Source of the DNA: GCA-003244245 sp050699955
GTDB lineage: Bacteria > Actinomycetota > Actinomycetes > Mycobacteriales > Pseudonocardiaceae
DNA: 64,000 nt
Direction: 5' to 3'
NCBI GenBank assembly: GCA_050699955.1
Contig: JBOHGD010000017.1
Span: 17,258-81,257 of the forward strand
Part shown: piece after piece, positions 1-8,500 of the stretch
Layout: every line of letters starts with the position of its first letter
How positions within the stretch are numbered: position 1 is the first letter of the stretch
Made by a program: the position numbers and the translations under genes
Notes under the pieces: model-generated
What the model saw: only the letters and a program-made list of their open reading frames with translations
Databases searched by the model: none
What the model was told of the DNA's origin: nothing

Positions 1-1119
1 CAGCATCTGGATGCCGCCGAGCGGGTAGTCCCAGTCGTCGCTGCCCCGGTACCAGTCGTTCAGCGCGAGCGTCTTCTGGAACCGGGTCAGGTTCGGCTCC
101 TTCGACACCGCCATCAGGGCCAGGTTGTTGTGCCGCAGGTAATGGCGGCCCACCACGTCGGAGCTGTTGGCCAGGCCGCGGGGATGCGCCTGGCTGGCCG
201 AGCCCAGCAGCAGCGCCGCTGAGTTGACCGCACCGCAGCAGACCACGACGACGTCGGCGTGAAAGCCGACCCGGCGGCCGTCACCGAGGTCGGCGACCAC
301 GGTGGTCACGGTGCGCCCGCTCGGATCGGTCTCCAGGCGCTGCACGTGCGCGTCCGTCACCAGGCGGACGTTGTCGTGCTGCAGTGCCGGGTCGACGCAG
401 ATCACCTGCGCGTCGGACTTGGCCTGCACCACGCACGGGAAGCCGTCCACCCGCTCGCAGCGGATGCACACGCTGGAGTGGGTGGCCTCCCCGTGCGCGT
501 CCTGGCTGAGGTTGACGCCGATCGGCAGATGGAACGGGTGCAGACCCTGCTTCTCCAGATCGTCGCTGAGCTGCTGGATCCGCGGTTCGTGCTGCACGGG
601 TGGGTAGGTGTACTGGGCGCTGGCCGGGCCTTCGCTGGGGTCCTCACCGTGCCTGCCGTGCACCAGGTACAGATGTTCGGCCTGCGTGTAGTAGGGCTCC
701 AGGTCCTCGTACCGGATCGGCCAGGCCGGCGAGATGCCACCGTGATGGCGTATTTCGGAGAAGTCCTCCGGACGCAGCCGGAACAGTGCCGCCCCGTAGA
801 ACTTCGTGTTTCCGCCGACATAGTAGTTGGTCTCGGGTGGGAACTCGTGGCCGTACTGGTCGTACCAGAACTCCGGGGCGCGGTACTTCGCCTTGACGAA
901 CACCGCCGTCGAATCCCAGTTGTCCCGTTCCCGGGGCAGATAGCCGCCGCGTTCGAGAAGCAGGATCCGTCTCCCGGTCGAGGCCAGCCGGTGGGCCAGG
1001 GTGCCACCGCCCGCCCCGGTTCCGATGATGATGACGTCCTGGTGCCGGTCGTCCCGGTCCAGTTCGTCAACGTTCAGTTCGTCACTGTTCAGCTCGCCCC
1101 GCGCTCGTTCGCCGCCCAC
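1..1119 (-). CDS. GMC-family FAD-dependent oxidoreductase, C-terminus outside window
   Basis: Reads leftward off the window edge, leaving 373 N-terminal codons. Residues about 29-45 (VIIIGTGAGGGTLAHRL) form the FAD-binding Rossmann loop, followed by LLLERGG with the ribose-binding Glu, and YVGGNTKFYGAAL further on fits the family's second FAD contact. GMC enzymes oxidise alcohols or sugars with FAD. The C-terminal active-site His/Asn lies beyond the edge, so no substrate can be proposed. GTG 1119 is used as the start; an in-frame ATG at 1155 would add 12 residues. The gene is divergent from cydA and both promoters must lie in the roughly 170-bp interval. Confidence 0.85.
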   Translation of the reverse strand, partial: MGGERARGELNSDELNVDELDRDDRHQDVIIIGTGAGGGTLAHRLASTGRRILLLERGGYLPRERDNWDSTAVFVKAKYRAPEFWYDQYGHEFPPETNYYVGGNTKFYGAALFRLRPEDFSEIRHHGGISPAWPIRYEDLEPYYTQAEHLYLVHGRHGEDPSEGPASAQYTYPPVQHEPRIQQLSDDLEKQGLHPFHLPIGVNLSQDAHGEATHSSVCIRCERVDGFPCVVQAKSDAQVICVDPALQHDNVRLVTDAHVQRLETDPSGRTVTTVVADLGDGRRVGFHADVVVVCCGAVNSAALLLGSASQAHPRGLANSSDVVGRHYLRHNNLALMAVSKEPNLTRFQKTLALNDWYRGSDDWDYPLGGIQML

Positions 1120-1290
1120 GACCCGAACGTTGACGCACTGGCAGGCCAGGTGCATCACCCGGCGAGGGTGACGGGCCGGCGGGTCGGTCACCCTTCCCAG
1201 GTGATGCCGGGTGCGGGGCCGCGATCAGACGATCAGGCGGCGCCGGCCGTGATCGGCGTCCGGCCGATGCGCACTGGAGGGAACCAGCGG

Positions 1291-2676
1291 ATGAGCCAGC
1301 TCGACCTTGCTCGGCTGCAGTTCGCCATGACGTCGATCTACCATTTCCTCTTCGTCCCCGTGACGATCGGCCTCGGCTTTCTCACCGCTGTGCTGCAGAC
1401 CGCCTGGCACCGCAGTGGTCACGAGGACCACCTGCGGCTCACCCGGTTCTTCGGCACGATTCTGGTGATCAACATCGCGGTCGGCGTGGTGACCGGTCTG
1501 GTGCAGGAGTTCCAGTTCGGTATGGACTGGTCGGCGTACTCACGGACGGTGGGCGATGTGTTCGGCGCACCACTGGCGATGGAGGGGCTGGCTGCGTTTT
1601 TCCTTGAGTCGACGTTCCTCGGGCTGTGGATATTCGGCTGGGACAAGCTGCCCCGGCGGGTGCACCTGGCGACGATCTGGATCGTCGCGTTCGGAGCCGC
1701 GTTGTCCGCGGCGTTCATCATGGCGGCCAACTCGTGGATGCAGCATCCGGTCGGCTACACGACCGACCCGTCGACCGGGCGGCCTCAGCTCGACGACATC
1801 TGGGCGGTGCTCACGAATCCGGTGTTCCTGTGGGCGTACCTGCACGTCCTGCTGGCTTCGCTGGTCACAGCCGCCGTGGTGATGCTGGCGATCGCGGCCT
1901 GGCAGCTGCGTCGCGGGGCGCAGGCCTTCCAGCCGGCGGCACGGCTGGCACTGATCGTGCTGGCCCCTTCGATCATCTTCGCCATGCTGGTCGGCAGTGA
2001 GCTGGGGGTGATCGAGGCCAGATACCAGCCGATGAAGATCGCGGCGGCCGAGGCGCAATGGGCCACCTGCCAGCCGTGCTCGTTCTCGCTGTTCCAGATC
2101 GGCGGCGGTAATCTGGACCAGAACCCGACGAAAATCGTCCAGGTCCCGCACCTGCTGTCGCTGCTGGCGACTAACTCCTGGAACGGCAGGGTGGTCGGGC
2201 TGAATGAGGTTCAGGCGCAGTATGCGCAGCGATACGGCCCGGGGTACTACGTACCGAATGTCTTTGCGCAGTACTGGTCGATGCGGGTCATGGCATACAT
2301 CGCCGGCGTCATCTTCCTGATCGCGGCGTGGGGCCTCTGGCTGATGTGGCGAAAGCAGCTCACCGCCTCGCGATGGTTCGTGCGGGTGGCGATCTGGGCG
2401 GTGCCGTTGCCGTTCATCATGAACACCGCGGGCTGGATGCTGACCGAGAGCGGCCGCCAGCCGTGGATCGTGCAGGGGGTGCAGCTCACCCGCCAGGGCG
2501 TGTCGCCGTCGCTGGACACCGTCAGTGTCGCCATCAGCCTCGTCGTGTTCTTCCTGCTGTACGCCGTGCTGGCGGTCGTCGACGTCGTCCTGATGCTGCG
2601 TTACGCCCGCCGTGAGATGGCCCCCGCGCGGGCGCCCGACGAGCAGGAGGCGCCCGCACCGGCCATGACCTACTGA
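1291..2676 (+). CDS. cydA: Cytochrome bd ubiquinol/menaquinol oxidase subunit I
   Basis: 461-residue membrane subunit that binds haems b558, b595 and d and oxidises quinol while reducing oxygen. The N-terminal His (SIYHFLF, residue 18), the MEGLAAFFLESTF segment with the two haem-site glutamates, and the GRQPW motif near the C-terminus are all present, with about nine hydrophobic segments. The ATG at 1291 has GGAGGG at 1277-1282. The open frame continues upstream to 259, but that part is antisense to the GMC gene and is not coding. cydB follows after 18 bp; no cydDC is visible in the window. Confidence 0.96.
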   Translation: MSQLDLARLQFAMTSIYHFLFVPVTIGLGFLTAVLQTAWHRSGHEDHLRLTRFFGTILVINIAVGVVTGLVQEFQFGMDWSAYSRTVGDVFGAPLAMEGLAAFFLESTFLGLWIFGWDKLPRRVHLATIWIVAFGAALSAAFIMAANSWMQHPVGYTTDPSTGRPQLDDIWAVLTNPVFLWAYLHVLLASLVTAAVVMLAIAAWQLRRGAQAFQPAARLALIVLAPSIIFAMLVGSELGVIEARYQPMKIAAAEAQWATCQPCSFSLFQIGGGNLDQNPTKIVQVPHLLSLLATNSWNGRVVGLNEVQAQYAQRYGPGYYVPNVFAQYWSMRVMAYIAGVIFLIAAWGLWLMWRKQLTASRWFVRVAIWAVPLPFIMNTAGWMLTESGRQPWIVQGVQLTRQGVSPSLDTVSVAISLVVFFLLYAVLAVVDVVLMLRYARREMAPARAPDEQEAPAPAMTY

Positions 2677-2694
2677 GAGACACACGGGGTGTTC

Positions 2695-3717
2695 ATGACA
2701 CTCGTCAGCTTCTGGTTCATCGTCATCGCCGTGCTGTGGACGGGCTTCTTCGTGCTGGAGGGCTTCGACCTCGGCGTCGGCATGCTGCACGGGGTGATCG
2801 GCCGGGACGAGGCGGGCCGGCGGGCGGCCATCAACACCATCGGCCCGCTGTGGGACGGCAACGAGGTCTGGCTCGTCGTGGCCGCCGCGGCCATGTTCGC
2901 CGCGTTCCCCGGCTGGTATGCGACGATGTTCTCCGGTTTCTACCTGGTAGTCGTGCTGCTGCTGGTGGGGCTGATCGTGCGGGGAGTGTCCTTCGAGTTC
3001 CGCGGCAAGGTCGACGGTGCCCGGTGGCGGCGGACCTGGGACGGGCTGATGATCGGCGGCAGCGTGCTCGTCCCGCTGCTGATCGGGCTGGCGCTGGGCG
3101 ATCTGCTGCATGGGGTGCCGATCGACGCCCACCAGGAGTACGCCGGGTCGTTGGTGGATCTGCTCACCGCGTACGGGCTGTTCGTCGGCCTCACCTTCGT
3201 GGTGCTGAGCCTGCTGCACGGCTCGACCTTCCTCGCCCTGAAGACCACCGGTGAGCTGCGGCAACGCGCGGGCCGGCTGGCCCGTCGGATCGCGCCGGTC
3301 ACCGGGCTCGCGGTGCTGGCCTTCGCCATCTGGACGCACGTCATCGCCGATCAGGGTTTTCTGCCCAACCTGGTCGAGGTCGCCGCGGTACTGGCCGTGT
3401 TCGCCGCCGCCTGGCTGGTCACCGAGGGGCGCGACGGGTGGGCGTTCACCGCCACCACGTTCGCGATGGCGACCTGCGTGTTGTCGCTGTTCGTCGCGCT
3501 CTACCCCCGGGTCATGGTGTCGAGCACCAGTCCGGCGTACGACCTCACCGTGCACAACACCGCCTCCGGCTCGTACGCGCTGGGCGTGATGACCGTCGTC
3601 GCGGTGGTGCTGTTCCCCTTGGTGATCCTCTACCAGGCGTGGACCTATCACGTCTTCCGGGAACGCGTGCGACCCGAGGACTTCTCCAGCCCTGCACCGG
3701 AGTTATCCGAGTCGTGA
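2695..3717 (+). CDS. cydB: Cytochrome bd oxidase subunit II
   Basis: 340-residue polytopic membrane protein starting FWFIVIAVLWTGFFVLEGFDLGVG, the standard CydB N-terminus; W-DGNEVWL (about residues 57-64) is also typical. It partners CydA and stabilises the haem-containing subunit. An in-frame GTG at 2689 adds only two residues; ATG 2695 gives the family-like start. It is co-transcribed with cydA. Downstream, a weak 5-bp dyad (CGGGA/TCCCG near 3739-3754) is the only terminator-like feature. Confidence 0.95.
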   Translation: MTLVSFWFIVIAVLWTGFFVLEGFDLGVGMLHGVIGRDEAGRRAAINTIGPLWDGNEVWLVVAAAAMFAAFPGWYATMFSGFYLVVVLLLVGLIVRGVSFEFRGKVDGARWRRTWDGLMIGGSVLVPLLIGLALGDLLHGVPIDAHQEYAGSLVDLLTAYGLFVGLTFVVLSLLHGSTFLALKTTGELRQRAGRLARRIAPVTGLAVLAFAIWTHVIADQGFLPNLVEVAAVLAVFAAAWLVTEGRDGWAFTATTFAMATCVLSLFVALYPRVMVSSTSPAYDLTVHNTASGSYALGVMTVVAVVLFPLVILYQAWTYHVFRERVRPEDFSSPAPELSES

Positions 3718-3996
3718 CCCGCTCGCGACGGCGCCTGGCGGGAATCAACTCCCGGCAATGCTGATGGTATAGGCCGGCCACCATGACCAGTCCGCGTTCG
3801 ATCAGGGTTACGTGGCGGTGTCGCTATGCCTCAGCCATGCGGCCCGTGATGATCGAAAACGTCTGCCAGTTCGCAGTGTCGCCGCAGGTCAAGGCCACGC
3901 CATCCACCCAGCATGACACGCCGTTGACCCTGCGCGTCATCTGCACGACGATGGTGAAGCAAGTTTCTCCAACTTGGAGCAAGGAGGCCAGGCCCC

Positions 3997-4236
3997 ATGC
4001 GTGTTCACTTCCTCGGCAAGGACCCCGAGTCCATCGAAGGCGAGTCACCCACGCTGTTCGCCACCGACCGCACCGACCGCGTGACCTACATCGCGCAGGG
4101 CTGGAAGGTCACCGACCCTCAGGTGCTGGCCGACGTCGGTCCAGTGCCCGATCATGAGACCCTGATCGAGATTCCGGAGGACGTACTCAAGATGTACGCC
4201 CGGCGGTACGCAGAGCAGGAGGGAGGAGAGCGCTGA
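3997..4236 (+). CDS. Small actinobacterial protein upstream of DUF6879 gene
   Basis: 79 residues, acidic, no membrane segment or recognised domain. AAGGAGG at 3981-3987 precedes the ATG by nine bases. The stop codon overlaps the CTG start proposed for the next gene, so translation is probably coupled. Small proteins of this size are recurrent first genes in actinomycete DUF6879/XRE-DUF5753 loci (family knowledge). The function is unknown. Confidence 0.75.
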   Translation: MRVHFLGKDPESIEGESPTLFATDRTDRVTYIAQGWKVTDPQVLADVGPVPDHETLIEIPEDVLKMYARRYAEQEGGER

Positions 4237-4754
4237 GTCTGCTCATCGGGGATGACTTCAGTCAGTTGTTCCGCACCTTCGAGCACACCGCGTTCCGCTT
4301 GGAAGTCCGCGAGAGCTACAACGCGCCGCGTGAGGTTGAGTCGTTCAGGCGGTTCCGGGCCGGTGAGCCGGTAGACCTGTCGTGGGCAGAGACCTGGTTC
4401 AGCATGATCCGCCAGGCCACCGCGGAAGGCCGACGGTTCGCGCGAGTGCGGGTCGTCAGCGTTCCTCTCAGCGACTACAGCCGGTTTGGATTCTGGGCTG
4501 CTGAGCGGACCAGCGATGCGGGTGAAGATATTCGCTACCTTCCCCGTGATCTGGCTGAGCAACTTGATCTGCCGAATCACGACTACTGGCTGTTCGACTC
4601 ACGCAAACTGGTGCGTATGCACTTTGATGGGGCCGACAAGTTCCAAGGTGGCGAGATCATCACGGATGCCGCCGAGATCGTACAGCACAACTACTGGCGC
4701 GATGTTGCCCAGCATCGCGCCATTCGACGGGACGATTTTGAGGCCAAGTACTAG
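4233..4754 (+). CDS. DUF6879 family protein, probable CTG start
   Basis: 173 residues with the family core LFRTFEHTAFRLEVR and a C-terminal IRRDDFEAKY-type tail. No ATG, GTG or TTG lies before residue 12 of the conserved domain. A CTG at 4233 restores the conserved LIGDDFSQLF start, has GGAGG at 4222-4226 six bases upstream, and overlaps the previous stop. A TTG at 4266 would cut into the domain. DUF6879 proteins are encoded beside Scr1-type DUF5753 regulators and are treated as toxin-like partners; that role is inference. The start is less certain than the frame. Confidence 0.8.
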   Translation: MSLLIGDDFSQLFRTFEHTAFRLEVRESYNAPREVESFRRFRAGEPVDLSWAETWFSMIRQATAEGRRFARVRVVSVPLSDYSRFGFWAAERTSDAGEDIRYLPRDLAEQLDLPNHDYWLFDSRKLVRMHFDGADKFQGGEIITDAAEIVQHNYWRDVAQHRAIRRDDFEAKY

Positions 4755-5616
4755 TGGTTCTGGCGGCGTTGAAGAAGCACGCAACGCCCTTGGTCAACGG
4801 CTCCGTGAGCTCCGCCGTCAAGCGCAACTAAGCGGCAAAGAGCTCGCAGAGTCGTTGTCGTGGCAGCCGTCTAAGGTTAGCAAGATCGAGAACGGCAAGC
4901 AGACACCAACAGACGACGACATTAAGTCATGGGCGCGGGCAACCAGCTCTGAGCACGAGACAGTGGCGTTGCTCGCCTCTCTGCATACGCTTGAGGTGCA
5001 GCACGCCGAGTGGCAACGGGTACTCAAGGCTGGGATGGTCAGTCACCAACTTGAGTTATCCGAGCAAGACGCCAAGACCAAGCTCTATCGGTCGTTCGAG
5101 CCGGCCGTGGTGCCAGGACTACTCCAAACCCCCGAGTACACCCGAGCGCTCTTTTCACGGGCTATCACAGTGCACAGGGTGCCCAACGACGTTAACGATG
5201 CCGTAGCCAAGCGGATGCAGCGCCAAGAGATGCTGTATCGCACCGATAAGGCATTCCATTTCGTCATCACCGATTCGACGCTTCGCAACCGTCTGTGCTC
5301 GGCTGAGATTTTGCTCGGGCAGCTTGATCGGCTGGTTTCACTGACCTCACTACGAAACGTTCGGCTCGGGGTTATCGGGTACGAGACGCAATACGTTGTA
5401 GATCCCCGCCACGGCTTCATGCTCTACAACGCTGACCTCGTGCGCGTTGAGACCTACTCGGCTGAGCTGAACCTCCGCCAGCCACACGAGATCGAGCTGT
5501 ATATCGCGACCTTCGAGAAGCTGGCGGCTGTGGCCAGTTACGGCACGGCAGCCAGGGCGATCATCAACCGGGCTATTGCCGATCTTGCCTCGTCGGTACC
5601 CGAAGGTGGCGAGTGA
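4738..5616 (+). CDS. XRE-family regulator with C-terminal DUF5753 (Scr1-like)
   Basis: 292 residues. The N-terminal helix-turn-helix covers about residues 15-70 (LRELRRQAQLSGKELAESL...KVSKIENGKQTPT). The rest is DUF5753 with the typical EPAVVPGLLQTPEYTRALF motif. The TTG at 4738 overlaps the DUF6879 gene by 17 bases and gives the short Ser/Gly-rich lead-in usual for the family; no better start exists downstream of the previous stop. It probably represses its own operon and acts as the antitoxin-like member of the trio. Confidence 0.88.
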   Translation: MRPSTSGSGGVEEARNALGQRLRELRRQAQLSGKELAESLSWQPSKVSKIENGKQTPTDDDIKSWARATSSEHETVALLASLHTLEVQHAEWQRVLKAGMVSHQLELSEQDAKTKLYRSFEPAVVPGLLQTPEYTRALFSRAITVHRVPNDVNDAVAKRMQRQEMLYRTDKAFHFVITDSTLRNRLCSAEILLGQLDRLVSLTSLRNVRLGVIGYETQYVVDPRHGFMLYNADLVRVETYSAELNLRQPHEIELYIATFEKLAAVASYGTAARAIINRAIADLASSVPEGGE

Positions 5617-5705
5617 TTGGGTGCAGATCCACTCCCTCGTGGACTTGCGAGCAATACCGAGAAATTTTCTCCTGTCTCCCCCTTTACTTCCTACTCTCCC
5701 GTTAG

Positions 5706-5725
5706 GGACGCCGGTCACGGCGTCC
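5706..5725. terminator. Perfect 8-bp hairpin after the DUF5753 gene
   Basis: GGACGCCG-GTCA-CGGCGTCC, perfect 8-bp stem with a 4-base loop, 90 bp beyond the regulator stop and 30 bp before the radical SAM start. There is no T-tract, so it could be an actinobacterial terminator or an operator for the downstream cluster. Confidence 0.45.
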
Positions 5726-5753
5726 GCCCCCAAGGGATTCGAGAGTTAGCCAG

Positions 5754-6335
5754 GTGGTCACTCGCGTTGCCCTGCTGAGCAGGGATCAGATCGACAAACT
5801 GCCCGAGCGCGCTCGCGAAGTCGTGGAGTACCGCAAGAGCGGCCTCAGCCTGAACCACATCCAGGGCTGCCCGCTGGACTGCGCCTACTGCATCCGGCAT
5901 ACCTACAGCCTGTGGGATCAGCGGGTGCCACGTGCGCTCATGTCCGACGCCCAGGCCGTCGAAGAGCTGGTCAATCACTGGTACTTCCAGCCTCACGTAA
6001 CCCCGGTGCAGGTGTTTAACCGGGCCACCGACCCGTTCTTGCCGGTCGTCCGGCCGCATACCTTCGCAGTGCTGGAAGATCTGGGCGAGCGAGGCCTGAC
6101 CAATCATGTCTTGGTCATCACGCGGCACCAGATGAAGCCGGAAGACATCGACCGACTGAACCAGCTTCGGCACATCAAGCTGACGCTCTTGTTCACGTAC
6201 TCCGGCATCGACAACAAGGACATTGAGCCTTACCCGTCGAGTGTGGCCGCCAAGTCGCTGAAGCTCATGAGCAGGCCGGAGCACCGGAAGTACCGCACCA
6301 TCCTCTACCGGCGTCCGCTGGTACCCGGTCCAACG
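5754..6335 (+). pseudogene. Radical SAM protein, 3' part lost
   Basis: GTG start. The first ~193 residues are a convincing radical SAM N-terminus: CPLDCAYC (about residues 43-50) is the CxxxCxxC cluster motif, followed by FNRATDPFLP and VLVITRH strands of the barrel. Homology-like sequence stops at RPLVPG near 6330, after which the frame becomes low-complexity and Arg/Pro-rich, while another frame becomes coding-like from 6320 on. A deletion that removed the C-terminal half and shifted frame is the simplest reading. The reaction of the intact enzyme is unknown. Confidence 0.75.
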
Positions 6336-6580
6336 GCTACCGGGCGCCATCACCCGACCGACTTCGGGATGTCGCCAGTTCCCTACCGGAGGCTCGTGGT
6401 CTTGTGGTCGTGGACATCACCGAGCGGGCGGCCGTGGTGTCCGGCCTGGAGACCGAACAGCCGCGCTACTACCTGCAACATGCGCTCGGCTTTCAGGTTC
6501 ATGACGTGCGCCACCCGCACCGCGAGCGTCGGCATGGTCGTGCCGACATCGGATGGAAGGGCGAGAAGCAAGATGACTGA
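6320..6580 (+). pseudogene. C-terminal fragment of an unrecognised protein
   Basis: In the frame shifted relative to the radical SAM gene a ~80-residue tail reads with normal composition (LVVVDITERAAVVSGLETEQ, then YYLQHALGF) and stops at 6578-6580, overlapping the exonuclease ATG at 6573. There is no start codon of its own, so it looks like the 3' end of a gene whose 5' end was deleted together with the radical SAM 3' end. I do not recognise the family. Confidence 0.5.
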
Positions 6581-7146
6581 CTGGACGGCTCTCAGCTTCG
6601 TGGTCGTGGATGTCGAGGGCAACGGCCAGCAGCCGCCCGACCTGGTGGAGTTGGCCGCCGTGCCGGGGCGTCATCGGGGAGCCGACGAGCTGGCTGGTCA
6701 AGCCGGACGCTCCGATTAAGCACTTCGCCACGCGCATTCACGGCCTGACCAACAAAGACGTGGCCGACTGCCCGCTGTTCGAGGACATCACCGGCAACGT
6801 GCTGGCGGCCCTGCACACTGACGCTCTCGTCGCGCACAACGCCCACGTTGACCTTGGAGTGCTTCAGCGCAAGCTCACCGGCTGGGAATCGCCCGAGGTG
6901 TTCGACACGCTCAAGCTGGCTCGTCGCCTGCTGGCGGACGAGGGCAGCTACAAACTCGGCAACCTGGTCGAACGATTCAACCTCGCCGAGGGGCTGCCCG
7001 AAGACCTCACGCCTCACCGCGCCACCTATGACGCGCTGGTCGCCGCACGGTTGTTCGTACTGCTGGCCACCAAGGCCGCCAGCCTCGAAGAGCTGCGAGG
7101 TCATCAACCGGGAGGGGGCGAGGATGAACCTCCGGCCCTTTTCTGA
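6573..7146 (+). pseudogene. DEDDh 3'-5' exonuclease with a single-base frameshift
   Basis: The ATG at 6573 opens FVVVDVEGNG, the DxE motif I of the DnaQ/RNase T fold. Motif II (HNAHVDLGVL) and motif III (HRATYDALVAARLF) lie in the +1 frame. The shift falls in the C/G run around 6660-6672; removing one base restores V-R-G-V-I-G and a ~190-residue protein. It is either an inactivated gene, a sequencing error, or (least likely) programmed slippage. Surrounded by other broken genes. Confidence 0.75.
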
Positions 7147-7272
7147 CCATGAGCGTGGCTTGTTCGTCTCCGTGGACGGGCCGAGCGGCGCCGGGAAGAG
7201 CACGATTGTGCAGCACCTGCTGAGGCGCACTTCTACCGGCAGGCCACCGAGCGGTTGATTCAAGCGGCGTGA
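7124..7272 (+). pseudogene. Thymidylate-kinase-like P-loop kinase with a large internal deletion
   Basis: The ATG at 7124, preceded by a GGAGGGGGCGAGG purine run, encodes LFVSVDGPSGAGKSTIVQHLL, an N-terminal P-loop as in dTMP kinase. Around 7222-7228 the frame jumps and only the terminal HFYRQATERLIQAA remains, ending at 7272. About 150 residues are missing against a normal ~210-residue enzyme, so no activity is expected. Confidence 0.7.
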
Positions 7273-7436
7273 GCGCTGAGATCGACGCGCTTACCCGGCT
7301 GGCAACTGTGGTTCTGAATGAGCACACCAACGATCACGGCCCACTGGTCGGGAACCGGGTGGGTACTGACTGGCGCTTCCTCGAGGGGAACTTGTCGACA
7401 CAAAGTGGGCGGCCGGAATCGTGGCGCTTCGGGTAG
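7269..7436 (+). pseudogene. Truncated small protein downstream of kinase fragment
   Basis: GTG overlapping the previous stop (GTGA). The first ~20 residues (SAEIDALTRLATVVLNEH) are well-behaved helical sequence, followed by a Trp/Arg-rich tail that looks like out-of-frame translation of the next remnant. Probably the 5' end of a small gene fused to another gene by deletion. Confidence 0.45.
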
Positions 7437-7525
7437 GGGTGCCGCTGGAGGAGGTGCGGATTGTGTCGATCGGGTCGTCGTTGGTCCCCCCATCGGATCG
7501 GTGTGGTTTCGGGAGTATTTCGTGA
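7370..7525 (+). pseudogene. 5'-truncated remnant related to the small gene at 59854-60141
   Basis: The frame LALPRGELVDTKWAAGIVAL continuing to EEVRIVSIG matches closely, by eye, the stretch VTLPRTELIDTRRAAAIVAL...EDVRIVSIG of the element-borne protein encoded at 59854-60141 on the other strand. The N-terminal half is missing and no start codon precedes it. It ends at 7525 in a GTGA overlap with the next gene. Its presence ties this decayed island to the family of elements integrated at 54.4 kb. Confidence 0.65.
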
Positions 7526-7737
7526 CGTGGCAAGCCTGGGTCGTGGTGACCGGAATAGTCCTGGTGTTGCTGTGGCGTCGGCGTCGGCATCTGCGCGGTT
7601 ATCCGGACAAGGCGTGTTCACGCTGCCAGGGAACGGGACGACTGAAGTCCACGGGGATGTTCGGCGGCGTGGTATCCGGGTTGTGCCCGCGCTGTGGCGG
7701 GTCGCCGTGGTCGCCGCGTCGAATCGCGGATGGCTGA
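7522..7737 (+). CDS. Single-span membrane protein with zinc-ribbon CxxCxG repeats
   Basis: GTG at 7522 with GGGAG at 7510-7514; 71 residues. One transmembrane helix (WVVVTGIVLVLLW) is followed by a basic stretch and two CxxC knuckles, CSRCQGTG and CPRCGGSP, likely binding one zinc on the cytoplasmic side. It is a close paralogue of the 73-residue protein at 61425-61646, sharing YPDK.C.RCQG.GRL and FGGVVSGLC.RCGGSPW. The function is unknown. Confidence 0.7.
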   Translation: MTWQAWVVVTGIVLVLLWRRRRHLRGYPDKACSRCQGTGRLKSTGMFGGVVSGLCPRCGGSPWSPRRIADG

Positions 7738-7776
7738 TATATGGCGAACGAATCACAGAGGGGAAGGTGTCAGGCG

Positions 7777-8046
7777 ATGACTCCTGAGGTAGTGATTATG
7801 CAACGGGAGACCGAACGCGCCCGCGTGGTAGCGAACGGCCGTCGCATTGATGACGGGAGCACATGCACCGTGCTCTTAGTCCGGGAGACGGGCGAGAACT
7901 GGGTGTTCTACCCGCACGGTACAGACCAGCTCGGGGTACGGCTGTCCCGGGCCGAAACCGAGCGGATAGCCGCCGCGATCCTCGCGGACGGTTCGCCCGT
8001 GACCACCCGGAGGCAGAAATATGACCCACCAGGAAAGACACCATGA
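7777..8046 (+). CDS. Conserved small protein, paralogue of the gene at 42969-43202
   Basis: 89 residues; the pattern MQRE.ER.R.V...R.DDG..CT.L.VRET..W..YPHG...LGVRL.RAE.ER.A..ILAD is shared by eye with the protein at 42969-43202, so this is a repeated actinomycete family. The ATG at 7777 has GGGGAAGG at 7757-7764; an upstream ATG at 7741 is also in frame. No catalytic motif. Overlaps the next gene by ATGA. Confidence 0.72.
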   Translation: MTPEVVIMQRETERARVVANGRRIDDGSTCTVLLVRETGENWVFYPHGTDQLGVRLSRAETERIAAAILADGSPVTTRRQKYDPPGKTP

Positions 8047-8468
8047 CATGCGGCAACGACGTCCCGTCATGGCGTGAGCTGACGACAGCACGCGAGGCCG
8101 CCGCGCTCCGGCAGCAGGCGCAACGCAGGGAACAGCCACACAAGCCACTCAATGAAGTGGACAGGCGGGTAGCCGAGATTCTCGCCGAGGCGCGCCAAGC
8201 GGGCGCCCTGCTCGCCGAGGCCGGATTCACCGAGATCCGCGACATCCGACCAGGCTGGCGAGTCGGCATGCGTCTCGGGGGCCGCTACGTGGACACCGTC
8301 ACGATGCGCGAACAGGACTGCCACACACAAGCCATCCGACAACTCGCCGACCCGCCACCGGGCACACCACTGTGGCTGCCCGGCGCGGCCGACGCCGACG
8401 TGGAATGGGCACGAGAGGGCGAAGTCCTCGACGTGGTACGCGAACTGCTGTCACTGGACAACGAGTAA
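8043..8468 (+). CDS. Hypothetical protein
   Basis: 141 residues, translationally coupled to the preceding gene (ATGA overlap). The N-terminal half is a charged helix (LRQQAQRREQPHKPLNEVDRR...), the C-terminal half more globular and acidic. No recognised domain. It travels with the preceding small protein in this island. Confidence 0.6.
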   Translation: MTCGNDVPSWRELTTAREAAALRQQAQRREQPHKPLNEVDRRVAEILAEARQAGALLAEAGFTEIRDIRPGWRVGMRLGGRYVDTVTMREQDCHTQAIRQLADPPPGTPLWLPGAADADVEWAREGEVLDVVRELLSLDNE

Positions 8469-8500
8469 GTCAGCCACACTAAACAGGGGAGGCATGTGCA

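Noticed and set aside
259..1290. Long rightward frame joined to the cydA start
   Set aside because: It is antisense to a well-supported FAD oxidoreductase and has no domain; the cytochrome subunit begins at 1291 with its own ribosome-binding site.
1540..3651. 703-codon leftward frame opposite cydAB
   Set aside because: His/Arg/Gln-rich translation typical of an antisense frame in GC-rich DNA; no motif.
3783..4157. 124-codon rightward frame over the first small gene
   Set aside because: Overlaps the well-started gene at 3997 in another frame; no ribosome-binding site or motif.
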